A program made the translations under genes and the position numbers. The notes beneath the pieces are model-generated. The model worked only from the letters and a program-made list of their open reading frames with translations, ran no database searches and was not told the DNA's origin. DNA of 18,689 bases from Chloroflexota bacterium (GTDB lineage Bacteria; Chloroflexota; Anaerolineae; Anaerolineales; Anaerolineaceae), in assembly GCA_029777225.1 (NCBI GenBank), contig JAKOSR010000007.1:1-18689 (forward strand), written 5' to 3'. Shown here piece after piece: positions 1 to 6,966 of the stretch (position 1 is the stretch's first letter; every line of letters begins with the position of its first letter).

Positions 1-1
1 A

Positions 2-733
2 ATCCCCACGGACCCGCGCGTGCAAATAATTGACACCGCGGTGCCAACGCCGGCTGCCAGGGCGCGCAACCTGGGCGCGGAAATTGCCCACGGGAAGGTC
101 TTTGCATTTTTGGACGCGGACTGCATCGCTCAACCGGGTTGGTTGGAAGGGCACTGGCAAGCCCACCAGGCAGGCCAAAAGCAACAGGTGGGCGGGTCCG
201 TGCTTTTCCCGCAAGGGGGGTACGTGCAGCTGTGTGATAACGTTGCCACCTTCCATGAATACATGCCCTATATGCCGGCGGGGAAGCGCAGGGTCATACC
301 CAGCCTGAATATGAGCGTGCCCCGGAGCCTCTGGGAGGCATTGGGCGGCTTTGACACGGCTTTTCCGAAAAGCGCCGGCGAGGACGCGGATTTTTCACGA
401 CGGGTCGCGCTTCTGAGTGCCCCCGTATGTTTTAGACCGAGTATCCAAGTTTTGCACCAGCACAATCGCACCACCTTCAAGCCATTCATCCTGCATGCCT
501 GGCAATTCGGCAAGTATAGCCCGCGCCTGCAGATTGCCAGAAAGCGCGCGGGGCGAAGCCGCTGGCTGATGGACGTTGGCTTGATTATGTTTTCACCTCT
601 TATCGCGCTGGGGATAACTGGTAAGGTGCTTCTCCGGGAGCGGTTGCGTCCGCGCTATTGGCACACTTTGCCCCTGTTTTGGCTTTCCAAGGTGGTTTGG
701 TGCGCTGGCGCGACGGCTGGGAACCCCGACTAA
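2..733 (+). CDS. Family 2 glycosyltransferase, C-terminal part (5' end outside window)
   Basis: The reading frame is open from the left edge, so the N-terminal nucleotide-sugar binding part lies outside the window; the GTG at 20 is an internal codon, not a convincing start. It should transfer a sugar from an activated donor to a lipid-linked or surface glycan acceptor. Visible GT-A family 2 hallmarks are an AARARNLGA segment, the metal-binding FLDADC motif (DxD type, about nt 107-124) followed by PGWL, and GGFDTAF...GEDADFSRR, the usual place of the catalytic acid. The last roughly 55 residues contain a hydrophobic segment (WLMDVGLIMFSPLIALGITG) and a second weaker one, so the enzyme is probably membrane associated. 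Acceptor and donor cannot be told from the sequence. No terminator is seen downstream. Confidence 0.85.
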   Translation: MPTDPRVQIIDTAVPTPAARARNLGAEIAHGKVFAFLDADCIAQPGWLEGHWQAHQAGQKQQVGGSVLFPQGGYVQLCDNVATFHEYMPYMPAGKRRVIPSLNMSVPRSLWEALGGFDTAFPKSAGEDADFSRRVALLSAPVCFRPSIQVLHQHNRTTFKPFILHAWQFGKYSPRLQIARKRAGRSRWLMDVGLIMFSPLIALGITGKVLLRERLRPRYWHTLPLFWLSKVVWCAGATAGNPD

Positions 734-820
734 TACCAATGGGTTAATTGTATGTGGTCCAAAATGGTTATTCTCAGTGGGGACAACAGTGGAATACTTC
801 GGAACTATGCCAAAGTATTA

Positions 821-848
821 TTGCGTTCCACGAGAAAATACCTAAAAT
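821..848 (+). promoter_or_regulatory. Putative sigma70-type promoter for the repeat protein
   Basis: TTGCGT (821-826) and TAAAAT (843-848) are separated by 16 nt. Transcription would start near 855, leaving a short leader that contains the ribosome binding site. The -35 box overlaps the right arm of an inverted repeat (GTGGAA 789-794 / TTCCAC 826-831, with AATACTT 793-799 / AAGTATT 813-819 nested), which could be an operator. The match is by eye only. Confidence 0.4.
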
Positions 849-866
849 TGAGTTAAATCAAAAACG

Positions 867-872
867 AAGGAG
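867..872 (+). promoter_or_regulatory. Shine-Dalgarno that sets the start at 880
   Basis: AAGGAG lies 7 nt before the ATG at 880, and the encoded protein begins with a textbook signal peptide. This decides against the longer in-frame reading from 748, whose extra 44 residues are not signal-like. Confidence 0.8.
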
Positions 873-879
873 TAGATTT

Positions 880-2202
880 ATGAAAAAGTTACTGACCGTT
901 TTGTTAGTTTTGTGCTTTGCCCTCGCCGCCTTTGGCAAGGTCCAGGCTGCCACCACCGTTCCAGGAGGGCCCTTCGCCAGCGCCATCAATATCCAAAATA
1001 TTGGCACTGAAGCAGCCTCCGTTACGGTGAAATATGTCACCCCTGCAGGAGCCACCGCATTCACATCCAGCCACAGCATCGCTGTTGGTGATGTGTTGTC
1101 CATTTATGTACCAGGCGTTGGTGGTCTTGCCGCGGGCGAGTATTCCGTGGTCGTTTCCTCCAGCCAACCCGTTGCTGCCATCTCCAACTTCAGCGACTCC
1201 AATAGTGGCGCGAGCTACTCTGGCGCGAATGCGGGCAGCACTGTTTGGTTCATCCCCGGCGTGTATGATAACTACTATTCATACTCCTCCGAGGTCTATG
1301 CCCAGAACGTTTCCGGCGCCCCCCAGGATATCACCCTGCAGGTGTTTGCTCCCGGTAACGCAACCGCCGTCTACACCAACACCAAGACAGCCGTTCCAAA
1401 CGAGGCGAGTGTCAACTGGGGTCTGAATGGACTTGCCCAGCTGAACAACAATGTACCTTACTCCGCCAAGGTCTCCGCTGCAGGTGATGTGGTTGTCATT
1501 GCCAACACCTATGGTACCGGCGCCACCGCTCCTCAGCTGTATTCCTTCAATGGCTTCCCGAGTGGCGCAACTTCCTTCTTTGTGCCTGTGGCGATGAAGA
1601 ATTACTACGGTTGGAACGCGGCCATCGCCATTCAAAATGTGAGCGCCACGGCCGCCTCTGTGTCTGTTGTCTTTAGCGACCCCGGGGCTACCACCAAGAA
1701 CTACACGATTCAACCCAATTCGGCCCAATCCATCTACGTACCCAGCGTTGCGGGTCTACCGAATGGCATCTTTAGCGCCAAGATTACCTCGAGCCAGGCT
1801 GTGGCTGTGAGTGTGAACGAGTCCAACAGCTACAACCGCGCTGCCACCTTCAATGGTGTTCCCACTGCCACCACAACGGTCTATGCCCCGAATGTGATGA
1901 AAGCCTACTATAAGTACAGCTCCAGCATCACCTGCCAGAACGTTGGTACAGTGGCTGCCACCATGACGGTGACTTATGCGGGCCAACCCGGCGCGACCGA
2001 AACCTCTGGTTCTATTGCCCCAAGCGCCAACAAGGTATTCTATCTGCCCAACAACACCAACCTGCCCAACAGCTATAGCGGCAGTGCCCAGATTACCTCT
2101 GCTCAACCGATTATTTGTGTCATCAACAGCAACATGGAGTTCCCTCCTGACAATGTGCAGTCGAAGGACATGCTCTACTCCTATAACGGTGTGAACAAGT
2201 AA
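880..2202 (+). CDS. Secreted four-repeat beta-rich surface protein of unknown function
   Basis: The 440-residue protein starts with a signal peptide (MKKLLTVLLVLCFALAAFG, likely cleaved after VQA at residue 23) and is otherwise made of four imperfect repeats of about 100 residues. Each repeat carries a Q-N-V/I element (QN at residues 39-40, 142-143, 252-253 and 353-354), usually preceded by aromatic-rich text such as NYYSYSSEVY or KAYYKYSSSI. Each then has an alternating hydrophobic strand, a Y-V/L-P turn, and S-S/A-Q-P/A-V before a short NGxP-like linker. The composition (Ala, Ser, Thr, Val, Asn; very few charges) suits an extracellular beta-sandwich array, as in adhesins or surface-layer proteins. 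No catalytic motif, cell-wall sorting signal or membrane anchor is visible, so it is probably released or bound non-covalently. It has its own ribosome binding site and a strong terminator. I do not recognise a named family. Confidence 0.85.
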   Translation: MKKLLTVLLVLCFALAAFGKVQAATTVPGGPFASAINIQNIGTEAASVTVKYVTPAGATAFTSSHSIAVGDVLSIYVPGVGGLAAGEYSVVVSSSQPVAAISNFSDSNSGASYSGANAGSTVWFIPGVYDNYYSYSSEVYAQNVSGAPQDITLQVFAPGNATAVYTNTKTAVPNEASVNWGLNGLAQLNNNVPYSAKVSAAGDVVVIANTYGTGATAPQLYSFNGFPSGATSFFVPVAMKNYYGWNAAIAIQNVSATAASVSVVFSDPGATTKNYTIQPNSAQSIYVPSVAGLPNGIFSAKITSSQAVAVSVNESNSYNRAATFNGVPTATTTVYAPNVMKAYYKYSSSITCQNVGTVAATMTVTYAGQPGATETSGSIAPSANKVFYLPNNTNLPNSYSGSAQITSAQPIICVINSNMEFPPDNVQSKDMLYSYNGVNK

Positions 2203-2222
2203 TCACGAATTTCAATTACAAT

Positions 2223-2258
2223 ATTGGAGGCCTCCGCCATCGAAGGCCTCCAATTTTT
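2223..2258 (+). terminator. Rho-independent terminator after the repeat protein
   Basis: A perfect 11-bp stem (ATTGGAGGCCT 2223-2233 with AGGCCTCCAAT 2244-2254) closes a 10-nt loop and runs into a T tract (2254-2258). It ends 16 nt before the next gene, so the lipoprotein gene is either read through or has a promoter in or near this hairpin. Confidence 0.9.
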
Positions 2259-2273
2259 ATCTTAAGGAGTACC

Positions 2274-2879
2274 ATGAAACGCTTGTTACCTGTACTAGCC
2301 ATCACCATCCTCCTGATGAGTCTGATTGGCTGTTCTTCCAACAAAAAGACGGCCGTCCCGACAGAAACCCAGGCTATGACGACCCAACAGCCTGAGGCGG
2401 TTGGCGAGCATTATCCGGGTGAAGATGATACCGATGTTACACCAGCCGTTTCTGACGCCTACCCCCCCTATACCGAAGCGGGTGGCGCGGTTTTGGCCAC
2501 CTCCACGCCGGCTCCAATCCCAGGTGCCTTGGAAATCCCAGAGCCTGATCCTGAATTTGCCGTTGTGCATGGCATTCTTCTTTCCAACGTGGATAAAACA
2601 CCACTCCACCTGATGATGGTCTACGCAGCGGACAAAGTACCGTTGGAACCAGGCGGTGGATTTGTTTATTCCATCCAGGAAAAGACCTCCCCGCATTTTG
2701 AGACCGACGCGGCGGGCCAATTCCTACTGACCAAGGTACCCGCCGGCTCCTATATCATGATGATGGTCACGCCATTTGGATCTTATGGACTTCTTGATGC
2801 GAAGAATGAAGAAATCCACCTGGACCTTAAGGCGGGTGATTTAATTGATCTTGGGGAAGTCTACGTCAGCTGGCCGTAG
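2274..2879 (+). CDS. Lipoprotein with carboxypeptidase-regulatory-like domain
   Basis: The 201-residue protein has a type II signal peptide: basic MKR, a hydrophobic core, and lipobox L-I-G-C with Cys20 as the lipidated residue. Residues 21-95 are a low-complexity Pro/Thr/Glu spacer. Residues 96-200 look like a small beta-sandwich of the carboxypeptidase regulatory / prealbumin-like type, with HGILLSN, TDAAGQF and VPAGSY matching the usual 'T-D-x-x-G-x-F ... V-P-A-G-x-Y' pattern. Such domains usually serve binding or presentation, not catalysis. A clear AAGGAG (2264-2269) precedes the ATG. It follows the repeat protein on the same strand but after a strong terminator. The 3' end overlaps the convergent membrane-protein gene by 14 nt. 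Ligand or partner is unknown. Confidence 0.8.
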   Translation: MKRLLPVLAITILLMSLIGCSSNKKTAVPTETQAMTTQQPEAVGEHYPGEDDTDVTPAVSDAYPPYTEAGGAVLATSTPAPIPGALEIPEPDPEFAVVHGILLSNVDKTPLHLMMVYAADKVPLEPGGGFVYSIQEKTSPHFETDAAGQFLLTKVPAGSYIMMMVTPFGSYGLLDAKNEEIHLDLKAGDLIDLGEVYVSWP

Positions 2880-3783
2880 AGCGGGATTTGCTGCCTCCAA
2901 TCCATTTGAGGATTTGAAGGCTGAGCAGTGCAAAAAGGATGTCAGAAATAGTGAAAATAATCCGGATTTGCAACGCCAGCATGATGACTTTTGGGAGTTC
3001 AAACCAGGGTGTCAACAGCGCAGAGAGTGTGAACTCGCGGATTAACGCGCCATTAGGCATGAAGAACGCCAACGTGGCAACCGCACCCGAGAGAGACCAG
3101 ACCTTAAGCGCAAGCAACAGGGACGCGTTGGCTGGCGCGATGATGCCATTGAGCAGGATATTCAGGATGAGCGCGCCCAAGACCCAGCAAGCGATATAAA
3201 TTGCGAGAATAAATAGCATCAGCACCGGCCTGCCTGGTGCTGATTTGTTTTGGCGTCCCAATCCAAAAGCGAGAATGAGCCAGCTGAGGAAAAAAGCAGC
3301 CAAACCCAAGTACACGTTAATCGTGGCCACAAAACAGGAAAGGCCAGTCAGAATTAACCCCAGCCATTCGCTCAGGTTTGCCCGTCCGAGGTCGGTGCTG
3401 TTGACGGTGCCGAGGTCACCATACAGGTTGCTCCGTCCGAGCCAATGCCAAAAACCACCTGGAAGGCGGCGCATGAGGAGGGTTTTGAAGTATATCTCGG
3501 AGTTTTCGCGCAGGTCGCGGGTGTGGCCATGCAGGATCAAGGACCAGTTGAGACATTGGAAAAGCATCGAGAGATAATACAGCCCCATGCAAACCAGAAA
3601 ACTAACCCATACGGTTCTCCAATTAATATTCGCAACCTCTGAACGGCTGAGAAACAGCAAGGCCAAGAGGTAAAGAATGGATAACAGGAAAAGCAAGCGC
3701 GAAAACCAGGGATTGCCACGCAGCGCGTTCACACGCGTTTTGATTTTTTCCAAACCAGTGAACACTTTTGAACCTTGATTCAT
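2866..3783 (-). CDS. AglD/LPG-synthase-type integral membrane protein (putative flippase-like)
   Basis: The 305-residue polytopic protein has hydrophobic segments near residues 29-46, 56-77, 142-174 (two), 187-210, 218-242 and 262-294. The RRLPGGFWHWLGR loop (105-117) and PNGALIRE (243-250) match conserved features of the lysylphosphatidylglycerol-synthase transmembrane / AglD family (UPF0104). That family handles lipid-linked substrates in glycan or phospholipid modification. The soluble synthase domain of MprF is absent, so it is the membrane unit only. It is the last gene of the minus-strand glycan operon. Its ATG overlaps the methyltransferase stop (ATGA, 3780-3783), indicating translational coupling. 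A role in moving or modifying the operon's lipid-linked glycan is inference. No terminator is seen, and its tail overlaps the convergent lipoprotein gene. Confidence 0.75.
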   Translation of the reverse strand: MNQGSKVFTGLEKIKTRVNALRGNPWFSRLLFLLSILYLLALLFLSRSEVANINWRTVWVSFLVCMGLYYLSMLFQCLNWSLILHGHTRDLRENSEIYFKTLLMRRLPGGFWHWLGRSNLYGDLGTVNSTDLGRANLSEWLGLILTGLSCFVATINVYLGLAAFFLSWLILAFGLGRQNKSAPGRPVLMLFILAIYIACWVLGALILNILLNGIIAPANASLLLALKVWSLSGAVATLAFFMPNGALIREFTLSALLTPWFELPKVIMLALQIRIIFTISDILFALLSLQILKWIGGSKSRSTAS

Positions 3784-4712
3784 CGTTTACGTGCGATAAG
3801 GGTAATGTTTGTCCCTTTTTTCAACTGGTCAATCACCCAGAGGGGCAGGAACGTGAGCACCCGGAATGGTATGTAGCCATCTTTATGGGCTGTAACCCAG
3901 TTGAGAAAACGGGAAGGTTTCTTCCGATTTAGAAATGTGAGGTTCAGCATTAGCGCGGCATGTGAACCTGCCAGGCAATGTTCTGCCAATGGATGAAGCC
4001 CTTTTTCTGAGAGCACTTGCTTGAGAAGAGGCCGCGGAAAGAGGAACAAATGCCTTGGCAGGTCATAGCCAATCCAGGAATCTTTAAACCAACCCCTATC
4101 CAAACTCTCCAGGCTGGGCGTGGAAAGTACCAGGATACCCCCGGGTTTGAGCATGCGGCTGACCTTTTCGAGCGCTTCCACGGGGTAGGGCAGATGTTCA
4201 AGCACATCCCACATGGTGATGATGTCAAATTCCTCGTCGTGATCAGTGAAATCCTCCAGGGTAGTGTTGTAAACGGGGATGCCTAATTTTTCCTGCACGT
4301 AGGCAGCCATTTTCGGGACCGGTTCAAGGCCAAAAAGCTGCCAGCGCTTCCAAAACTGGGCTTCCTGCAAGTTTAAGCCACTTCCACAGCCAACATCCAG
4401 CCAGGTGCCTTCAGGCTTGTACTTGGCTATTCGCCTGACACGCTTCCAATGCCCGTACCTTCGTTCAATTTGTTTTACCCTTGAAAGGGATTTGTCCAAC
4501 AGCCCGCCGTGGGAAATATAGTTTTCCGGGTAATAAGCGGCCAATTGGTCCCATTCGAGACGCGGATTCTGGCGCAGCAAGCCGCACTGCTCACAGCGCA
4601 CAAACTGGAATTCACCCGGCAGCCCCTCAAGCAGGTCAGGGCCGCGCAAGACGACCGTGAAGGCTTCAGATCCACAGTTGTCGCAGGGGTGAAGTTTGGG
4701 TTCCAATGACAT
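3780..4712 (-). CDS. SAM-dependent methyltransferase with N-terminal zinc ribbon
   Basis: This 310-residue class I methyltransferase is of the Methyltransf_23 type common in surface-polysaccharide clusters. An N-terminal zinc ribbon uses Cys10, Cys13, Cys40 and Cys43 (CDNC...CEQC). It is followed by the YYPENYISH element, SAM-binding motif I LDVGCGSG (105-112), an acidic motif near GLEP (128-131), and DVLEHLPYP (169-177). DLPRHLFLF (217-225) is typical of this subgroup. The probable role is O- or N-methylation of a sugar or lipid-linked intermediate. I chose the ATG at 4712 because the Cys-rich domain starts 10 residues later and because TGA-T-ATG places it one nucleotide after the upstream stop. 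An in-frame ATG at 4748 would add 12 residues overlapping the preceding gene. The downstream gene is coupled by ATGA. Confidence 0.85.
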   Translation of the reverse strand: MSLEPKLHPCDNCGSEAFTVVLRGPDLLEGLPGEFQFVRCEQCGLLRQNPRLEWDQLAAYYPENYISHGGLLDKSLSRVKQIERRYGHWKRVRRIAKYKPEGTWLDVGCGSGLNLQEAQFWKRWQLFGLEPVPKMAAYVQEKLGIPVYNTTLEDFTDHDEEFDIITMWDVLEHLPYPVEALEKVSRMLKPGGILVLSTPSLESLDRGWFKDSWIGYDLPRHLFLFPRPLLKQVLSEKGLHPLAEHCLAGSHAALMLNLTFLNRKKPSRFLNWVTAHKDGYIPFRVLTFLPLWVIDQLKKGTNITLIARKR

Positions 4713-4713
4713 A

Positions 4714-6966
4714 TCAATTCTCAGAGTTCTTACGGAGCATGCTGGCAAGATCTGGGAATTTTTCCAGTGTGGTGGCTTTGCCCGCCTGGATGCCGTGCCG
4801 GTAATCCTTGAGATACTTCAAGTTGGCCGGATGCAAGACAAAATCACGCAAGAAGAAGTAGCCCATTTGCAGCGCGGTGGAAAGCGGGCGGTGGTGCCTG
4901 CGGAAGAAGCGCATGGCGCTTTCGCCCCGTTTCTGCCAGTAGAAACTCAGATTCTTCTTGGTGGAGCGGGACACCTTATGCCAAAGGACGGCAGTGGGAA
5001 CACTCCAAATGGTCAGGCCGGCATCCCGCAGCCTTTCAGAAAAGTCCCAATCTTCATAAAACAGGAAATAACCTTCGTCGAAAAGCCCCACGTTCTCAAA
5101 TGCCCGGCGGTGGAATAGCAACCCGCAGGTTGGAACATACTCAACCTGGCGAGGTCTTGAAAAATCAATGCTTTTACGGTCGTCCTTGAGCTTAATAGCG
5201 GGCGGGAATTTGCGATAATAGCCGCCATCGGCCCAGACCTCCTGTCTTCCCAAGGGAAGGGGCCGGGGAGGATAGTAATAAATGCACGGCATGGCCACAG
5301 CACGATCCGGGTCCGCTTTGAGTACGGCCAGCAATTCCTCTACCATGGTGGGGTTGGCCACGGTGTCGTTATTGAGCAGGAGAATATAATCGTAGCCATC
5401 AACCAGGGCCTGGTAAACGCCTTTGTTAAAACCACGTGGCACGCCGAGGTTCGTCGGTTGCGCAAGAATCTCAACCTCTGGATATTGAACGCCCACGCCG
5501 GTAATGGTGCCATCCGTGGAGCCGTTATCCACCAGGTAAGTATGGTAAGGGCCCCCATCGAGCGCCTTCAGAGATGCCAGACACTCCAATGTGTCAGCCT
5601 GGTTATTGAAGCTAAGCAAAACCACACAGATTTTCTCTTTTTGAGCCTGCTCTGGGGTTGTGGCCATCTGTTCCTGTCCTTCCCTGGTCGCGAGGGTCCT
5701 GACCAGCTTGCCAGCGCCGCCAATGAGGTCATCCACCTCGTAGTGCTCAAACTCAGCCGCGCGCCCAAACAAGTGGAAGCCCGTAAATTGGCGTAATTGC
5801 GCGCTGGTTTCCTTCACTACATCATCATATCCGACGGAGTATAAAGGATAGCTGTATGGCTCACGGACAACCTTTGTATCCAGGACACTGCCTTCTTCAA
5901 TAAAGCCAGTCCGGATCAAATCGGCGACCACACGGGCCGCGGGATCAGGCACATCCTGGGTTACCTCCGCGCATAGGACCGTGGTTTGCTCAGGGCAGTT
6001 GTACGGACTCATGTGTTTGAATTCGACCATCCTATTAATGCAAACGGATTCATCGATGAAATAGACCCAGTGATTTGGGCTGGCGTAGGCTTTGTTTACC
6101 CAGATGTAGATCGCGTCCACCTTTTGAAACGACAGGTCTGACCGCAAACCCAACAGTCGTGCGCTGACCGGCAAGGGCAGGGTTGAAATGATAGTATCGC
6201 AGTCAAAGACCTGGGGCCGGTCATCTTTGAGATATTCAACCCCACGCACCTGGCCGTTTTCCGTCAGGATGGATGTGACCGGGGAATGTAATTTAACGTG
6301 GCTGGCAATAGGTTGGTAGAGCCTATCACTGATGCTGCCATAGCCCCCCGACAAGGGATAGTAGAAATGCGCAAAGTAACGCTTGGAACCCCCATCCACT
6401 TTCTTAAATGGGTTGATTAACCGGGTTTTCTTCTGTGCCCATAGAACCGACAACTCTTCGGACTGGATGCCAAACATCTTTTCGGTATAAGGCCTGAAGA
6501 ACGCCTCGTACATGTACCCGCCATACTTGCCCACGACGTATTCTTTGAAGTTGCGTGCCTGGTCTTGGTTTCGGGTTGGCCTGGCAAGCTCGGCAGCCAT
6601 TTTGAGCGCCTCACGCAATGGGATGACGCGCGCCAGTTCAGCAGGGTTGATGGGGTCATTGAGCCAATGGCCTTTGACGTAAAGCTTGCTCCTGCGGTAA
6701 TGCCGTAACATGGGCACCAATTGCAGGGCTTCCTTTTTTACCTCTTCGTCGTTGGTGAAGAAACGGTGGGCGGCAAAGTCGCAATCGAAGCCATGCCATT
6801 GAAAACTCCTGGCCAGTCCCCCGTAGTAATCTTCTTTTTCAAAGAGCGTGAACTCGATGTTTGCTTTGAGAAGATTATGGCCTGCTGCCAGCCCAGCGGC
6901 ACCACCACCGAGAATTGCCACTTTTTTAATCATACTTTGTCCAACAGAAGGGGGTTCCGCTATCAT
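4714..6966 (-). CDS. Fusion: FAD-dependent UGM/amine-oxidase-like oxidoreductase + family 2 glycosyltransferase
   Basis: The 750-residue protein has two enzymes. Residues 12-430 are an FAD-binding Rossmann oxidoreductase: ILGGGAAGLAAG (glycines 20-22 and 25), FEKEDYYGGLARS, AAHRFF, and a later GGYGSISDRLYQ and STLPLPVSARLLG. It resembles the protoporphyrinogen oxidase / UDP-galactopyranose mutase superfamily found in glycan loci. Residues 446-750 are a GT-A family 2 glycosyltransferase of the rhamnosyl/galactofuranosyl type: VVLLSFNN, VDNGSTDGT (Asp480, Asp485), NLG, LLNNDT (Asp534), then GLFDEGYFLFYEDWDFSERLRDAG-like text with the catalytic acid region. The joint lies at Met434, which has its own SD-like AGGA, so a free glycosyltransferase may also be made. 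ATG 6966 overlaps the regulator stop (ATGA). The ATG at 6933, with GGAC before it, is a plausible alternative start. UDP-Galf formation and transfer is a guess. Confidence 0.8.
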   Translation of the reverse strand: MIAEPPSVGQSMIKKVAILGGGAAGLAAGHNLLKANIEFTLFEKEDYYGGLARSFQWHGFDCDFAAHRFFTNDEEVKKEALQLVPMLRHYRRSKLYVKGHWLNDPINPAELARVIPLREALKMAAELARPTRNQDQARNFKEYVVGKYGGYMYEAFFRPYTEKMFGIQSEELSVLWAQKKTRLINPFKKVDGGSKRYFAHFYYPLSGGYGSISDRLYQPIASHVKLHSPVTSILTENGQVRGVEYLKDDRPQVFDCDTIISTLPLPVSARLLGLRSDLSFQKVDAIYIWVNKAYASPNHWVYFIDESVCINRMVEFKHMSPYNCPEQTTVLCAEVTQDVPDPAARVVADLIRTGFIEEGSVLDTKVVREPYSYPLYSVGYDDVVKETSAQLRQFTGFHLFGRAAEFEHYEVDDLIGGAGKLVRTLATREGQEQMATTPEQAQKEKICVVLLSFNNQADTLECLASLKALDGGPYHTYLVDNGSTDGTITGVGVQYPEVEILAQPTNLGVPRGFNKGVYQALVDGYDYILLLNNDTVANPTMVEELLAVLKADPDRAVAMPCIYYYPPRPLPLGRQEVWADGGYYRKFPPAIKLKDDRKSIDFSRPRQVEYVPTCGLLFHRRAFENVGLFDEGYFLFYEDWDFSERLRDAGLTIWSVPTAVLWHKVSRSTKKNLSFYWQKRGESAMRFFRRHHRPLSTALQMGYFFLRDFVLHPANLKYLKDYRHGIQAGKATTLEKFPDLASMLRKNSEN
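5665..5683 (-). promoter_or_regulatory. Possible internal translation start of the glycosyltransferase half
   Basis: Codon 434 of the fusion is ATG (5667-5665). On the minus strand it is preceded by GGAAGGACAGGAACAG, with AGGA 5-8 nt before the ATG. The following MATTPEQAQKEK sequence looks like the natural N-terminus of a stand-alone family 2 glycosyltransferase. Internal initiation would give a 317-residue enzyme. Confidence 0.35.

Noticed and set aside
748..879. 44-codon N-terminal extension of the repeat protein
   Set aside because: The ATG at 880 has AAGGAG and starts a perfect signal peptide. The extension would bury the signal and covers the promoter.
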